Of a stretch of DNA of 64,000 bases, positions 26,174 through 35,040 are shown in pieces (position 1 is the stretch's first letter; each line of letters begins with the position of its first letter). The stretch is taken from contig NZ_CP038469.1 in NCBI RefSeq assembly GCF_004684345.1, positions 2,666,001-2,730,000 on the forward strand, in the 5' to 3' direction. The notes beneath the pieces are model-generated. The model was not told the origin of the DNA. It saw only the letters and a program-made list of their open reading frames with translations, and ran no database searches. The position numbers and the translations under genes are program-made. Source of the DNA: Citrobacter tructae. GTDB taxonomy: Bacteria; Pseudomonadota; Gammaproteobacteria; Enterobacterales; Enterobacteriaceae.

Positions 26174-27556
26174 TTATAAGTCGTCAAACACGTTTAACGC
26201 ATCCGCAAGCTTTTTAACGCCAAAAACCTGCATCCCTTCCGGTACTTTCTTCGGTACGTTGGCAGCAGGGACAATTGCCCGACGAAAACCGTGCTTCGCC
26301 GCTTCCGAAATACGTTCCTGACCGCTGGGAACCGGGCGAATCTCACCCGCCAGCCCCACTTCGCCAAAGACCACTAAATCGTGCGGCAACGGCCTGTCGC
26401 GCAGGCTGGACACCATCGCCAGCAGTAACGCGAGATCCGCACTGGTTTCGGTGACTTTTACGCCACCAACCACGTTGACGAACACGTCCTGGTCAGACAT
26501 TTGCAGACCACCGTGGCGGTGCAGCACCGCCAGCAGAATCGCCAGACGGTTTTGTTCCAACCCTACCGCCACGCGGCGCGGGTTCGCCATCATCGAGTGA
26601 TCGACCAGCGCCTGAATCTCTACCAGCAGTGGACGCGTCCCTTCCCAGACCACCATCACCGAACTGCCGGAGGTAACTTCATCACCACGGCTTAAGAAGA
26701 TGGCGGAAGGGTTGCTGACTTCGCGCAGACCCTGTTCGGTCATGGCGAAAACGCCAAGTTCATTCACCGCGCCAAAACGGTTTTTATGGCTACGCAGGGT
26801 TCGGAAACGAGAATCCGCGTCGCCGTCGAGCAGTACCGAGCAGTCAATGCAGTGCTCCAGTACTTTTGGCCCGGCCAGCGAGCCATCTTTAGTAACGTGA
26901 CCAACCATGACAATCGCCACGCCGCGCGTTTTGGCAAAGCGCGTCAGGTACGCTGCGGTTTCACGTACCTGCGCCACGCTGCCCGGCGAAGACTGAATAT
27001 CCGCCATGTGCATCACCTGAATGGAGTCGATAACCATCAGCTTTGGCTGTTCTTCTTCGGCAATCAGGCAAATCTGCTCGATGCTGGTTTCCGACAGCAT
27101 ATTGAGATTCGCCGTCGGCAGGCCGAGTCGATGGGCGCGCATTGCCACTTGTTGCAGGGATTCTTCCCCCGTGACGTACAGGGTTTTCATCTGCTCAGCA
27201 AGCTTGCACAGCGTTTGCAGCAGTAGGGTGGATTTCCCCGCCCCTGGATTACCACCTATCAGAATGGCGCTGCCGGGTACCACACCGCCGCCCAGCACGC
27301 GGTCGAACTCTTTAAAACCGGTAGAAAAACGCGGCAGCTCTTCAAGACTGATATCCGCCAGCTTTTGCACCTTCGCGACGCCTGCGTTACCGGCATAACC
27401 GCTCAGACGCTCATTACGCGCCACCGTCGGCGATGCGGCAAGGCGCACCTCGGTAATCGTGTTCCAGGCCTGACAAGCGCTACATTGTCCCTGCCAGCGC
27501 GGATAATCGGCCCCGCATTCATTACATACAAAGGCGCGTTTAGGAGCTTTTGCCAC
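26174..27556 (-). CDS. radA: DNA recombination/repair protein RadA (Sms)
   Basis: This 460-residue RecA-like ATPase drives branch migration in recombination intermediates. It has an N-terminal C4 zinc finger (CNEC and CSAC, about 11-31), Walker A GGNPGAGKSTL (about 95-105), the RadA-specific KNRFG motif (about 257), and a C-terminal Lon-protease-like domain lacking protease function. It starts 11 bp after serB and is followed by nadR. Confidence 0.97.
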   Translation of the reverse strand: MAKAPKRAFVCNECGADYPRWQGQCSACQAWNTITEVRLAASPTVARNERLSGYAGNAGVAKVQKLADISLEELPRFSTGFKEFDRVLGGGVVPGSAILIGGNPGAGKSTLLLQTLCKLAEQMKTLYVTGEESLQQVAMRAHRLGLPTANLNMLSETSIEQICLIAEEEQPKLMVIDSIQVMHMADIQSSPGSVAQVRETAAYLTRFAKTRGVAIVMVGHVTKDGSLAGPKVLEHCIDCSVLLDGDADSRFRTLRSHKNRFGAVNELGVFAMTEQGLREVSNPSAIFLSRGDEVTSGSSVMVVWEGTRPLLVEIQALVDHSMMANPRRVAVGLEQNRLAILLAVLHRHGGLQMSDQDVFVNVVGGVKVTETSADLALLLAMVSSLRDRPLPHDLVVFGEVGLAGEIRPVPSGQERISEAAKHGFRRAIVPAANVPKKVPEGMQVFGVKKLADALNVFDDL

Positions 27557-27567
27557 GGTTTACCTCG

Positions 27568-28536
27568 TTATTTCTGATTCATGCTGCCAGAGAGAATGCA
27601 GAACACGCCCATCAGGTCAGCGTGACGGATAGTGATCTCCGTCTTTTCATTCACTTTTGGCTTAGCATGGTAGGCGATCCCCAGCCCTGCCGTTTTGATC
27701 ATCGGCAGATCGTTTGCCCCATCGCCGATCGCCACCGTTTGTATCATCGGGATTTCGTACTCCTGCGCCAGACGGGTCAGGGTATTGGCTTTATACTGGG
27801 CATCAACGATATCGCCAATCACATTGCCGGTAAATTTCCCGTCCATGATCTCCAGTTCATTGGCCACAGCTGCCGTCAGACGCAGCTTGTCACGCAGATA
27901 GTCGGCAAAAAAAGTAAATCCACCTGAGGCGATAGCCACTTTCCAGCCCAGCGTTTCCAGCTTCAGCACCAGCTGCGTCAGGCCGGGCATCAGCGGTAAA
28001 CTCTCACGTACCTGTTGCAGAATATTGGCATCAGCGCCCTTCAGCGTGGCGACACGGCTGCGCAGGCTGGCGGTAAAATCCAGCTCGCCACGCATCGCGC
28101 GTTCAGTGACTTCTGCGACCATCTCGCCGGTTCCGGCCAGCTTGGCGATTTCATCAATACACTCGATCTGGATCGCCGTCGAATCCATGTCCATCACCAA
28201 CAGGCCAGGCGTGCGCAAATGCGGGATTTTGCCCAGCGGGGCGACATCCAGCCTGGCATCATGCGCCAGTTTTGTCGCACGCGGCGTTAACGACCCCGCC
28301 AGGCGAATCACCTGATAATCCTCGACGCACCAGGCCGCCACGATCACCATCGCCGCACCCAGTTTGCTCTGGTATTGCGTTAAGCGTTGTTTATCCAGCC
28401 CACGACCATACAGCAGCCAGCCACTGCGGCCCGCGTGGTAATCCAGTGGCATCACTTCATCACCACTTAAAGAGAGGGGCAGACCTGGCCACAGAGAGAC
28501 ATCTTCAGGTAGATCGCACCAGGTAATGTTAGGCAT
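27568..28536 (-). CDS. serB: Phosphoserine phosphatase
   Basis: This 322-residue HAD-family enzyme catalyses the last step of serine biosynthesis. The nucleophile motif is DMDSTAIQIECID (about 116-128), followed by the FTASL substrate region, IASGG, and GDGANDLPM near residue 265. The N-terminal 110 residues are an ACT-like domain. The frame extends to 28590, but MPNITWCDL at 28536 has an AGGAGC ribosome-binding site and equals the E. coli length. It leads serB-radA and is divergent from ytjB. Confidence 0.97.
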   Translation of the reverse strand: MPNITWCDLPEDVSLWPGLPLSLSGDEVMPLDYHAGRSGWLLYGRGLDKQRLTQYQSKLGAAMVIVAAWCVEDYQVIRLAGSLTPRATKLAHDARLDVAPLGKIPHLRTPGLLVMDMDSTAIQIECIDEIAKLAGTGEMVAEVTERAMRGELDFTASLRSRVATLKGADANILQQVRESLPLMPGLTQLVLKLETLGWKVAIASGGFTFFADYLRDKLRLTAAVANELEIMDGKFTGNVIGDIVDAQYKANTLTRLAQEYEIPMIQTVAIGDGANDLPMIKTAGLGIAYHAKPKVNEKTEITIRHADLMGVFCILSGSMNQK

Positions 28537-28652
28537 TAAAGCTCCTGTAAAATCGTTCGGGTCGGAATCATCCAGGGGAAAATAACGCATGAGGCTACCC
28601 TGTAACCAGCGCTTCTGGCAACATTAAGCCTCAAATTTTCAGCAGGTGGAAT

Positions 28653-29294
28653 ATGGCTCGCGCAAAACTGAAATTCCGACTTCATCGTGCAGTGATTGTA
28701 TTGTCCTGCCTCGCGCTACTCGTCGCACTGATGCAGGGCGCGTCGTGGTTTAGTCAAAACCATCAGCAGCAGCGCAATCCGCAGCTGGAAGAGCTGGCCC
28801 GTACGCTGGCCCGCCAGGTTGCGTTAAATGTCGCACCGCTGATGCGCACCGAAACGCCGGATGAAAAACACATTGCCGCCGTGCTACGCCAACTCACCGA
28901 CGAGAGCCGTATTCTGGATGCGGGTGTCTACGATGAACAGGGCGATCTCATTACGCATGCTGGCGAGAGCGTGAATGTCCGCGACCGCCTGGCGCTGGAT
29001 GGTAAAAAAGCCGGGGGCTATTTTAATCAGCAGATTGTTGAACCTATTCAGGGAAAAAATGGTCCGCTGGGCTATCTGCGCCTGACGCTGGATACACACA
29101 CGCTTGCCACCGAGGCCAAACAGGTGGATAACACCACCAACATTCTACGCCTGATGCTGCTTCTGTCACTGGCTATTGGCGTGGTGCTGACCCGTACATT
29201 ACTGCAAGGCAAGCGCACCCGCTGGCAACAATCACCATTCCTGCTTACCGCGAACAAACCGGTGCAGGAAGAAGACGCCGAGAAAAAAGAGTAA
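28653..29294 (+). CDS. ytjB: YtjB (Smp), membrane-anchored protein
   Basis: This 213-residue protein has an N-terminal helix (about 13-31), a periplasmic domain of about 130 residues with features of degenerate sensor domains (DAGVYDEQGDLITHAGES), and a second helix at about 165-185 followed by a basic tail. It matches E. coli Smp/YtjB. Function is not established. It is divergent from serB and 20 bp upstream of lplA. Confidence 0.88.
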   Translation: MARAKLKFRLHRAVIVLSCLALLVALMQGASWFSQNHQQQRNPQLEELARTLARQVALNVAPLMRTETPDEKHIAAVLRQLTDESRILDAGVYDEQGDLITHAGESVNVRDRLALDGKKAGGYFNQQIVEPIQGKNGPLGYLRLTLDTHTLATEAKQVDNTTNILRLMLLLSLAIGVVLTRTLLQGKRTRWQQSPFLLTANKPVQEEDAEKKE

Positions 29295-29314
29295 AAATAG
29301 GAAGGAAATCAACC

Positions 29315-30331
29315 ATGACAACACTACGCCTGCTTATCTCCGACTCTTACGATCCGTGGTTTAATCTGGCAGTTGAAGAGTGCATTTTTCGTCAAATGCC
29401 CGCTACACAGCGTGTTCTGTTTTTATGGCGCAACGCCGATACGGTGGTGATTGGCCGAGCGCAAAACCCGTGGAAAGAGTGCAATACCCGACGCATGGAA
29501 GAGGATAACGTCCGGCTGGCACGTCGCAGCAGCGGCGGCGGTGCGGTGTTTCACGATCTCGGCAATACCTGCTTTACCTTTATGGCAGGCAAGCCGGAAT
29601 ACGACAAAACGATTTCCACTGGCATCGTTCTCAATGCGTTGAATTCTCTGGGCGTAGACGCCGACGCCTCCGGGCGTAACGATCTGCTGGTCAAAACGGC
29701 CGAGGGCGATCGCAAGGTTTCAGGCTCGGCGTATCGCGAAACCAAAGACCGTGGCTTCCACCACGGCACACTGCTGTTAAATGCCGATCTCAGCCGTTTG
29801 GCTAACTATCTAAATCCGGATAAAAAGAAACTCGCCGCCAAAGGGATTACCTCCGTACGCTCACGCGTTGCGAATCTTACTGAATTGCTGCCGGGCGTCA
29901 CCCATGAACAGGTGTGCAAAGCAGTAACCGATGCCTTTTTTGCCCACTACGGTGAACGTGTAGAAGCTGAGATTATCTCTCCCGACAAAACACCGGATCT
30001 GCCGAATTTTGCCGAAACTTTCGCTCGCCAGAGCAGTTGGGAGTGGAATTTTGGCCAGGCTCCTGCTTTTTCGCATCTGCTGGATGAGCGCTTCACCTGG
30101 GGCGGCGTAGAACTGCATTTCGACGTTGAAAAAGGGCATATTACCCGCACGCAGGTCTTCACTGACAGCCTCAACCCCGTCCCGTTAGAAGCGTTGGCGA
30201 ATCGTCTGCAAGGATGTCTGTACCGCGCTGATATGTTGCAGCATGAGTGCGAGGCATTGTTGGTTGACTTCCCGGACCAGAAAGAAGAACTCCGGGAGCT
30301 TTCGGCATGGATTGCCAGAGCAGTGCGTTAA
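29315..30331 (+). CDS. lplA: Lipoate-protein ligase A
   Basis: This 338-residue enzyme activates free lipoate with ATP and attaches it to lysines of lipoyl domains in 2-oxoacid dehydrogenases and the glycine cleavage system. The lipoate-binding loop RRSSGGGAVFHDLGN (about 70-84) and the catalytic lysine in DRKVSGSAYRE (about 131-141) are intact. The C-terminal accessory domain (about 250-338) is present. An AGGAA ribosome-binding site precedes the start. Downstream, yjjJ of E. coli is missing. Confidence 0.97.
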   Translation: MTTLRLLISDSYDPWFNLAVEECIFRQMPATQRVLFLWRNADTVVIGRAQNPWKECNTRRMEEDNVRLARRSSGGGAVFHDLGNTCFTFMAGKPEYDKTISTGIVLNALNSLGVDADASGRNDLLVKTAEGDRKVSGSAYRETKDRGFHHGTLLLNADLSRLANYLNPDKKKLAAKGITSVRSRVANLTELLPGVTHEQVCKAVTDAFFAHYGERVEAEIISPDKTPDLPNFAETFARQSSWEWNFGQAPAFSHLLDERFTWGGVELHFDVEKGHITRTQVFTDSLNPVPLEALANRLQGCLYRADMLQHECEALLVDFPDQKEELRELSAWIARAVR

Positions 30332-30342
30332 GCAATTGAGAT

Positions 30343-30411
30343 AACTGCCGGATGGAGGCTACGCCTTATCCGGCAGTATTATAGACCCGGTAAGCAAAGC
30401 GTCACCGGGCA
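30343..30411. repeat. REP/BIME element between lplA and deoD
   Basis: Two palindromes lie in the 90 bp between the convergent stops: ACTGCCGGATGG...CTTATCCGGCAGT (30343-30377) and CCCGGTAAGC...CGTCACCGGG (30386-30411). This is a REP pair occupying the place where E. coli carries yjjJ. Confidence 0.85.
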
Positions 30412-30421
30412 CAAACCGAAC

Positions 30422-31141
30422 TTATTCTTTATCGCCCAGCAGAACAGATTCCAGCGCGATTTTGATCATGTCGTTGAAGGTCGTCTGACGCTCAGCAGCA
30501 GTAGTCTGCTCATGAGTACGGATATGGTCGGACACGGTGCAGATGGTCAACGCTTTCGCACCAAACTCAGCCGCAACGCCGTAGATACCGGCAGCTTCCA
30601 TTTCCACGCCCAGCACGCCGTATTTTTCCATCACGTCGAACATTTCGCCGTCCGGAGAGTAGAACAGGTCAGCGGAGAATAGGTTACCCACGCGCGCATC
30701 TACGCCCAGCGCTTTTGCTGCATCAACAGCGTTACGCACCATGTCGAAGTCAGCAATGGCAGCAAAATCATGATCTTTAAAGCGGATACGGTTAACTTTG
30801 GAATCGGTGCATGCACCCATACCGATGACCACGTCACGCAGTTTGACGTCCATACGCACAGCGCCGCAGGAGCCTACACGAATGATTTTCTTCACACCGA
30901 AATCAGTGATCAGCTCTTTGGTGTAGATGGAGCAAGATGGGATACCCATGCCGTGACCCATCACGGAGATCTTACGGCCTTTGTAGGTACCGGTGAAACC
31001 TAACATGCCGCGAACGTTGTTCACTTCACGGACATCTTCGAGGAAAGTTTCAGCAATGTGCTTTGCACGCAGCGGGTCGCCCGGCATCAATACGACGTCA
31101 GCGAAATCACCCATTTCTGCGTTAATATGTGGAGTTGCCAT
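30422..31141 (-). CDS. deoD: Purine nucleoside phosphorylase DeoD
   Basis: This 239-residue hexameric enzyme splits purine (deoxy)nucleosides with phosphate to base and (deoxy)ribose 1-phosphate. Phosphate-binding Arg lies in MPGDPLRAK (about 20-28), GSCGAV forms the base pocket (about 88-93), and the catalytic Asp is in [10 protein letters not shown] (about 202-211). It is the last gene of deoCABD. The ERIC element between deoB and deoD may lower its expression relative to the rest or give it separate control. Confidence 0.98.
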
Positions 31142-31169
31142 AAATTATCCTTAATTAAAATTGAGAAGA

Positions 31170-31295
31170 ATACCCTAAAGATTTCGCGCTGTAGGAAGAC
31201 AACGAATTCGTGAATTCCCGGGAGCATAGATTAACTATGTGACCGGGGTGAGCGAATGAAGTCAACGCATCTACAGCGCGAAAGACAACGGGTAT
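31170..31295. repeat. ERIC (IRU) element between deoB and deoD
   Basis: This 126-bp imperfect palindrome has ends ATACCC (31170-31175) and GGGTAT (31290-31295), inner arms TTTCGCGCTGTA and TACAGCGCGAAA, and a core GTGAATTCCCGGGAGC...TGACCGGGGTGAGCG that matches the enterobacterial ERIC consensus. The right end reaches the first base of the deoB stop codon. It is transcribed within the deo mRNA and should fold into a long hairpin. Confidence 0.92.
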
Positions 31296-32518
31296 CACAG
31301 CATATTTTTACCATAGTCCATCGGGGACGTACCGAAGTAGCTCGCCAGCGTCTGACCGATATCCGCGAAGGTTTCACGGTGACCTAACGAGCCTGGTTTC
31401 ACTTTCGGGCCGTAAACCAGTACCGGAATGTGTTCACGAGTGTGGTCAGTGCCGGTCCAGCTCGGGTCGCAGCCGTGGTCAGCGGTCAGGATCAGAATGT
31501 CATCTTCTCCCACCAGCTCCATCAGTTCAGGCAGACGGCGATCGAACAGTTCCAGACCAGCGGCATAACCGGCGATATCGCGACGATGTCCCCAGGAAGA
31601 GTCGAAATCAACGAAGTTAGTGAAGACAATGGTCTTATCACCCGCTTCTTTCATTTCTTTGATGGTGGCGTCAAACAGCGCGTCCAGACCGGTAGCTTTC
31701 ACTTTTTTGGTAATGCCACAGTTAGCGTAGATATCCGCGATTTTACCTACGGAAACCACGTGACCGTCTTTCTCGTCGACCAATTTCTGCAGAACGGTCG
31801 CCGCTGGCGGTTCTACGGCCAGATCGTGACGGTTACCGGTACGCTGGAAGTTACCGGCTTTATCGCCGATAAACGGACGGGCAATTACGCGACCAATGTT
31901 GTAGCCGCCTTCGGTCAGTTCTTCACGGGCGATTTCGCAAAGCTCGTAGAGTTTATCCAGGCCATAGGTCTCTTCGTGACAGGCAATCTGGAACACGGAG
32001 TCAGCGGAGGTATAAAAAATCGGCTTGCCGGTTTTCATATGTTCTTCGCCCAGTTGATCCAGAATGACCGTACCGGAAGAGTGGCAGTTGCCGAGGTAGC
32101 CCGGCAGATTAGCACGCTTAACCAGCTTATCCAGCAGCTCCTGCGGGAAGCTGTTTTCATGATCGGAGAAGTAACCCCAGTCAAAGAGAACCGGCACACC
32201 GGCGATTTCCCAGTGACCAGACGGCGTGTCTTTGCCGGAAGAGAGTTCATGTGCCCATGCGTAGGCACCAATCACTTCTGCATTACCGTCCATCCCGGCA
32301 GCAATTTTACCGGTAGAACCTTCGTGAGCTTTCACCAGGCCCAGACGGGTCAGGTTAGGCAGATTCAGTGGACCTTTGCGACCATTGTCAGCTTCGCCTT
32401 TAGCACAAGCTTCTGCAATATGTCCCATAGTGTCTGAGCCTACGTCGCCAAAGCGATCCGCATCTTCAGTCGCACCAATACCAAAGGAGTCCAGCACCAT
32501 AATAAATGCACGTTTCAT
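31295..32518 (-). CDS. deoB: Phosphopentomutase DeoB
   Basis: This 407-residue alkaline-phosphatase-superfamily enzyme interconverts (deoxy)ribose 1- and 5-phosphate, linking nucleoside breakdown to the pentose pathway and DeoC. The metal site residues lie in LDSFGIGATEDA (about 8-19) and TADHGCDPSWTGTDHTREH (about 325-343). The frame extends to 32545, but the ATG at 32518 has GGAGAACAAG upstream and gives the E. coli length. Confidence 0.98.
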   Translation of the reverse strand: MKRAFIMVLDSFGIGATEDADRFGDVGSDTMGHIAEACAKGEADNGRKGPLNLPNLTRLGLVKAHEGSTGKIAAGMDGNAEVIGAYAWAHELSSGKDTPSGHWEIAGVPVLFDWGYFSDHENSFPQELLDKLVKRANLPGYLGNCHSSGTVILDQLGEEHMKTGKPIFYTSADSVFQIACHEETYGLDKLYELCEIAREELTEGGYNIGRVIARPFIGDKAGNFQRTGNRHDLAVEPPAATVLQKLVDEKDGHVVSVGKIADIYANCGITKKVKATGLDALFDATIKEMKEAGDKTIVFTNFVDFDSSWGHRRDIAGYAAGLELFDRRLPELMELVGEDDILILTADHGCDPSWTGTDHTREHIPVLVYGPKVKPGSLGHRETFADIGQTLASYFGTSPMDYGKNML

Positions 32519-32569
32519 CTTGTTCTCCATACATCTGCGCCGCAAAAAAGCGATCAGATCAGTATACAG

Positions 32570-33892
32570 TTATTCGGTAATACGACGATAGACTGTCGGT
32601 GTAATTTCTGGCGCTTTGTCGTCAAGGCTGATTGCCGCTTTGACCGCTTTCGCCGCTTCCTGCCAGCTGGCTTCGTCTTTGGCGTGGATTACCGCCAGAG
32701 GGCGCTGGCCGTCTACGCTGTCACCCAGACGCGCCATGTCGCTAAAGCCGACGCTGTAATCAATGGTGTCCGATGCCTGACGACGACCGCCGCCCATGGA
32801 AACTACCGCCATCCCCAGCGCACGGGTATCCATTGCGCTGACAAAACCTTCGGTATCAGCATATACCGCTTTGCTGAGCATTGCCGTCGGCAGATACTTC
32901 GCATAATTTTCCACGAAGTCGGTCGGGCCTTTCTGTGCCGCAACCATACGGCCAAAAATTTCCGCCGCTTTACCGTTATCCAGCACCGCCTGCAGCTTCG
33001 CGCGGGCTTCAGCATCGTCTTTCGCCAATTTGCCGGAGATCAGCATTTCCACGCACAGCGCCATGGTAACGTCTAACAAACGCGGATTACGGTATTCACC
33101 TGTCAGGAACTGTACGGCTTCGCGGACTTCTACCGCGTTACCGGCGCTCGAGGCCAGCACCTGGTTCATATCGGTTAACAGCGCGGTAGTGCGTACCCCC
33201 GCACCGTTCGCCACGCCGACAATCGCTTCGGCAAGGGCTTCGGAAAGCTCATAGGTCGGCATAAAGGCACCGCTGCCGACTTTCACATCCATTACCAACG
33301 CATCCAGCCCTTCTGCCAGCTTTTTCGCCAGGATGGAACCGGTGATCAGCGGAATGGAATCCACCGTCGCGGTAATATCGCGAGTGGCATAAAAACGTTT
33401 ATCCGCCGGTGCGAGCGAGCTGGTTTGCCCAATAATCGCCACACCCACGTCTTTAATAATTTCACGGAAACGCGCGTCGTCCGGGAAGATGTCAAATCCC
33501 GGAATGGCTTCCAGTTTATCCAGCGTACCGCCAGTATGGCCCAGGCCACGACCGGAAATCATCGGAATATAGCCGCCGCATGCTGCGACCATCGGGCCTA
33601 ACATCAGTGACGTCACGTCACCCACGCCGCCGGTAGAGTGTTTATCCACAATCGGGCCGTTCAGCTGCAGGCTTTTCCAGTCAAGCACGGTTCCTGAATC
33701 ACGCATTGCCATGGTCAGCGAAACGCGCTCAGGCATTGTCATATCGTGGAAGAAAATGGTCATCGCCAGGGCGGCGATTTGCCCTTCAGAGATGGTGTTG
33801 TCGCGAATCCCATTGATAAAGAAACGAATTTCTTCATCGCTCAGCGCATGACCATCACGTTTTTTACGAATAATTTCTTGTGCGAGAAACAA
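32570..33892 (-). CDS. deoA: Thymidine phosphorylase DeoA
   Basis: This 440-residue enzyme converts thymidine and deoxyuridine with phosphate to base and 2-deoxyribose 1-phosphate. The family signature [17 protein letters not shown] lies at about residues 113-129, and KHSTGGVGD (about 84-92) binds phosphate. It follows deoC after about 107 bp that contain REP palindromes, and precedes deoB by 51 bp. Confidence 0.98.
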
Positions 33893-33911
33893 GGTAACCT
33901 CCCGATTATGG

Positions 33912-33983
33912 GCCGGGTAAGCAATGTGCCACCCGGCAAGTCGTATTAATGCCGGATAGCGGCTTACGCCTTATCCGGCCTAC
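33912..33983. repeat. REP pair between deoC and deoA
   Basis: Two palindromes, GCCGGGTAAGC...GCCACCCGGCA (33912-33938) and TGCCGGATAGCGGC...CCTTATCCGGCCTAC (33950-33983), lie inside the operon between deoC and deoA. Such intercistronic REPs often stabilise the upstream message, here deoC. Confidence 0.85.
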
Positions 33984-33999
33984 GATGGGCAATGAAAAC

Positions 34000-34779
34000 T
34001 TAGTAGCTGCTTGCGCTCTTACCGTCGCCGTGACCCAGCGCTTTCAGCAGGCTTGCCAGCAGGCTGGATGCACCGAAGCGATAGTGACGGGAATCCGCCC
34101 AGTCGGCACCGAACAGTTCGTCAGCAATGGCGAGAAACTGCTGTGCGTCTTCCGCAGTACGTACGCCACCTGCCGGTTTGAAGCCAACGGTTTTAGATAC
34201 GCCCATATCGCGGATCACTTCCATCATGATGCGTGCGCTTTCCGGCGTCGCATTGACCGGTACTTTACCGGTAGAGGTCTTGATGAAATCAGCCCCTGCT
34301 TTGATGGAGATTTCAGACGCTTTGCGAATCAACGCTTCTTCTTTCAGCTCACCGGTTTCGATGATCACTTTCAGCAGCACGTTTGCCGCCGCACACGCGT
34401 CTTTACAGGCTTTAACCAGATCGAAACCAATCTGCTCGTTACCGGCAATCAGCGCACGATACGGGAATACCACGTCAACTTCGTCAGCGCCGTAGGCAAT
34501 CGCCGCGCGAGTCTCCGCCAGCGCAATGTCGATATCGTCGTTGCCATGCGGGAAGTTGGTTACTGTTGCAATACGGATGTCCGGCGTGCCCTGCTCGTTC
34601 AGCGTCTTACGCGCAATAGGGATGAAACGCGGATAGATGCAGATTGCCGCCGTGTTACCTACCGGGGTTTTTGCCTGATGGCACAGCGCGATCACTTTTT
34701 CATTGGTGTCGTCGTCATTCAGGGTGGTCAGGTCCATCAGTTTCAGGGCACGCAGGCTGCTTGCTGTTAAATCGGTCAT
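34000..34779 (-). CDS. deoC: Deoxyribose-phosphate aldolase DeoC
   Basis: This 259-residue class I aldolase cleaves 2-deoxyribose 5-phosphate to acetaldehyde and glyceraldehyde 3-phosphate. The Schiff-base lysine is in ADFIKTSTGK (about 167), and the second catalytic lysine is in VGFKPAGGVR (about 201). The frame extends to 34815, but MTDLTASSLRALK at 34779 follows a TGGAG ribosome-binding site and equals the E. coli length. It is the first gene of deoCABD; DeoR and CRP sites lie directly upstream. Confidence 0.98.
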   Translation of the reverse strand: MTDLTASSLRALKLMDLTTLNDDDTNEKVIALCHQAKTPVGNTAAICIYPRFIPIARKTLNEQGTPDIRIATVTNFPHGNDDIDIALAETRAAIAYGADEVDVVFPYRALIAGNEQIGFDLVKACKDACAAANVLLKVIIETGELKEEALIRKASEISIKAGADFIKTSTGKVPVNATPESARIMMEVIRDMGVSKTVGFKPAGGVRTAEDAQQFLAIADELFGADWADSRHYRFGASSLLASLLKALGHGDGKSASSY

Positions 34780-34825
34780 AACATTCTCCAACGGCATCGC
34801 CGTATAAAATTTCACCTTGCGAGTT

Positions 34826-34841
34826 TGTTAGTATTCTAACA
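34826..34841 (-). promoter_or_regulatory. DeoR operator at the proximal deo promoter (O2-type)
   Basis: TGTTAGTATTCTAACA is a 16-bp palindrome with one central mismatch, matching the DeoR operator consensus. It lies 47 bp ahead of deoC, as deoO2 does at deoP2 in E. coli. DeoR releases it when deoxyribose 5-phosphate accumulates. Confidence 0.92.
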
Positions 34842-34857
34842 TCCGCTCGCTATTACA

Positions 34858-34930
34858 CTTCGATATACATCACAGTTAATGAAAACCACATACAGATTTG
34901 CATTACTCTAATGAGATCCACTTCAAATAA
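34858..34930 (-). promoter_or_regulatory. Two CRP sites flanking a CytR region, deoP2
   Basis: The minus strand has TGTGATGTATATCGAAG (34874-34858) and TTTGAAGTGGATCTCA (about 34928-34912), which match the CRP1 and CRP2 sites of E. coli deoP2 in order and spacing. CytR is expected to bind between them. The resemblance is from recalled E. coli sequence. Confidence 0.75.
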
Positions 34931-35040
34931 ATCACCTTTCCAGAGGTGATGCGTTGGCATCAGGCGCATCCGGATCAAAGGTTGTGGCGGCGTTGCTTTC
35001 TACAATGGCGTTACACCTTCGGGATAAAAAGGAATCAACG

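Noticed and set aside
31430..32437. 335-codon open frame opposite deoB
   Set aside because: It is fully covered by deoB on the other strand, a known core gene; no sign of a protein family.
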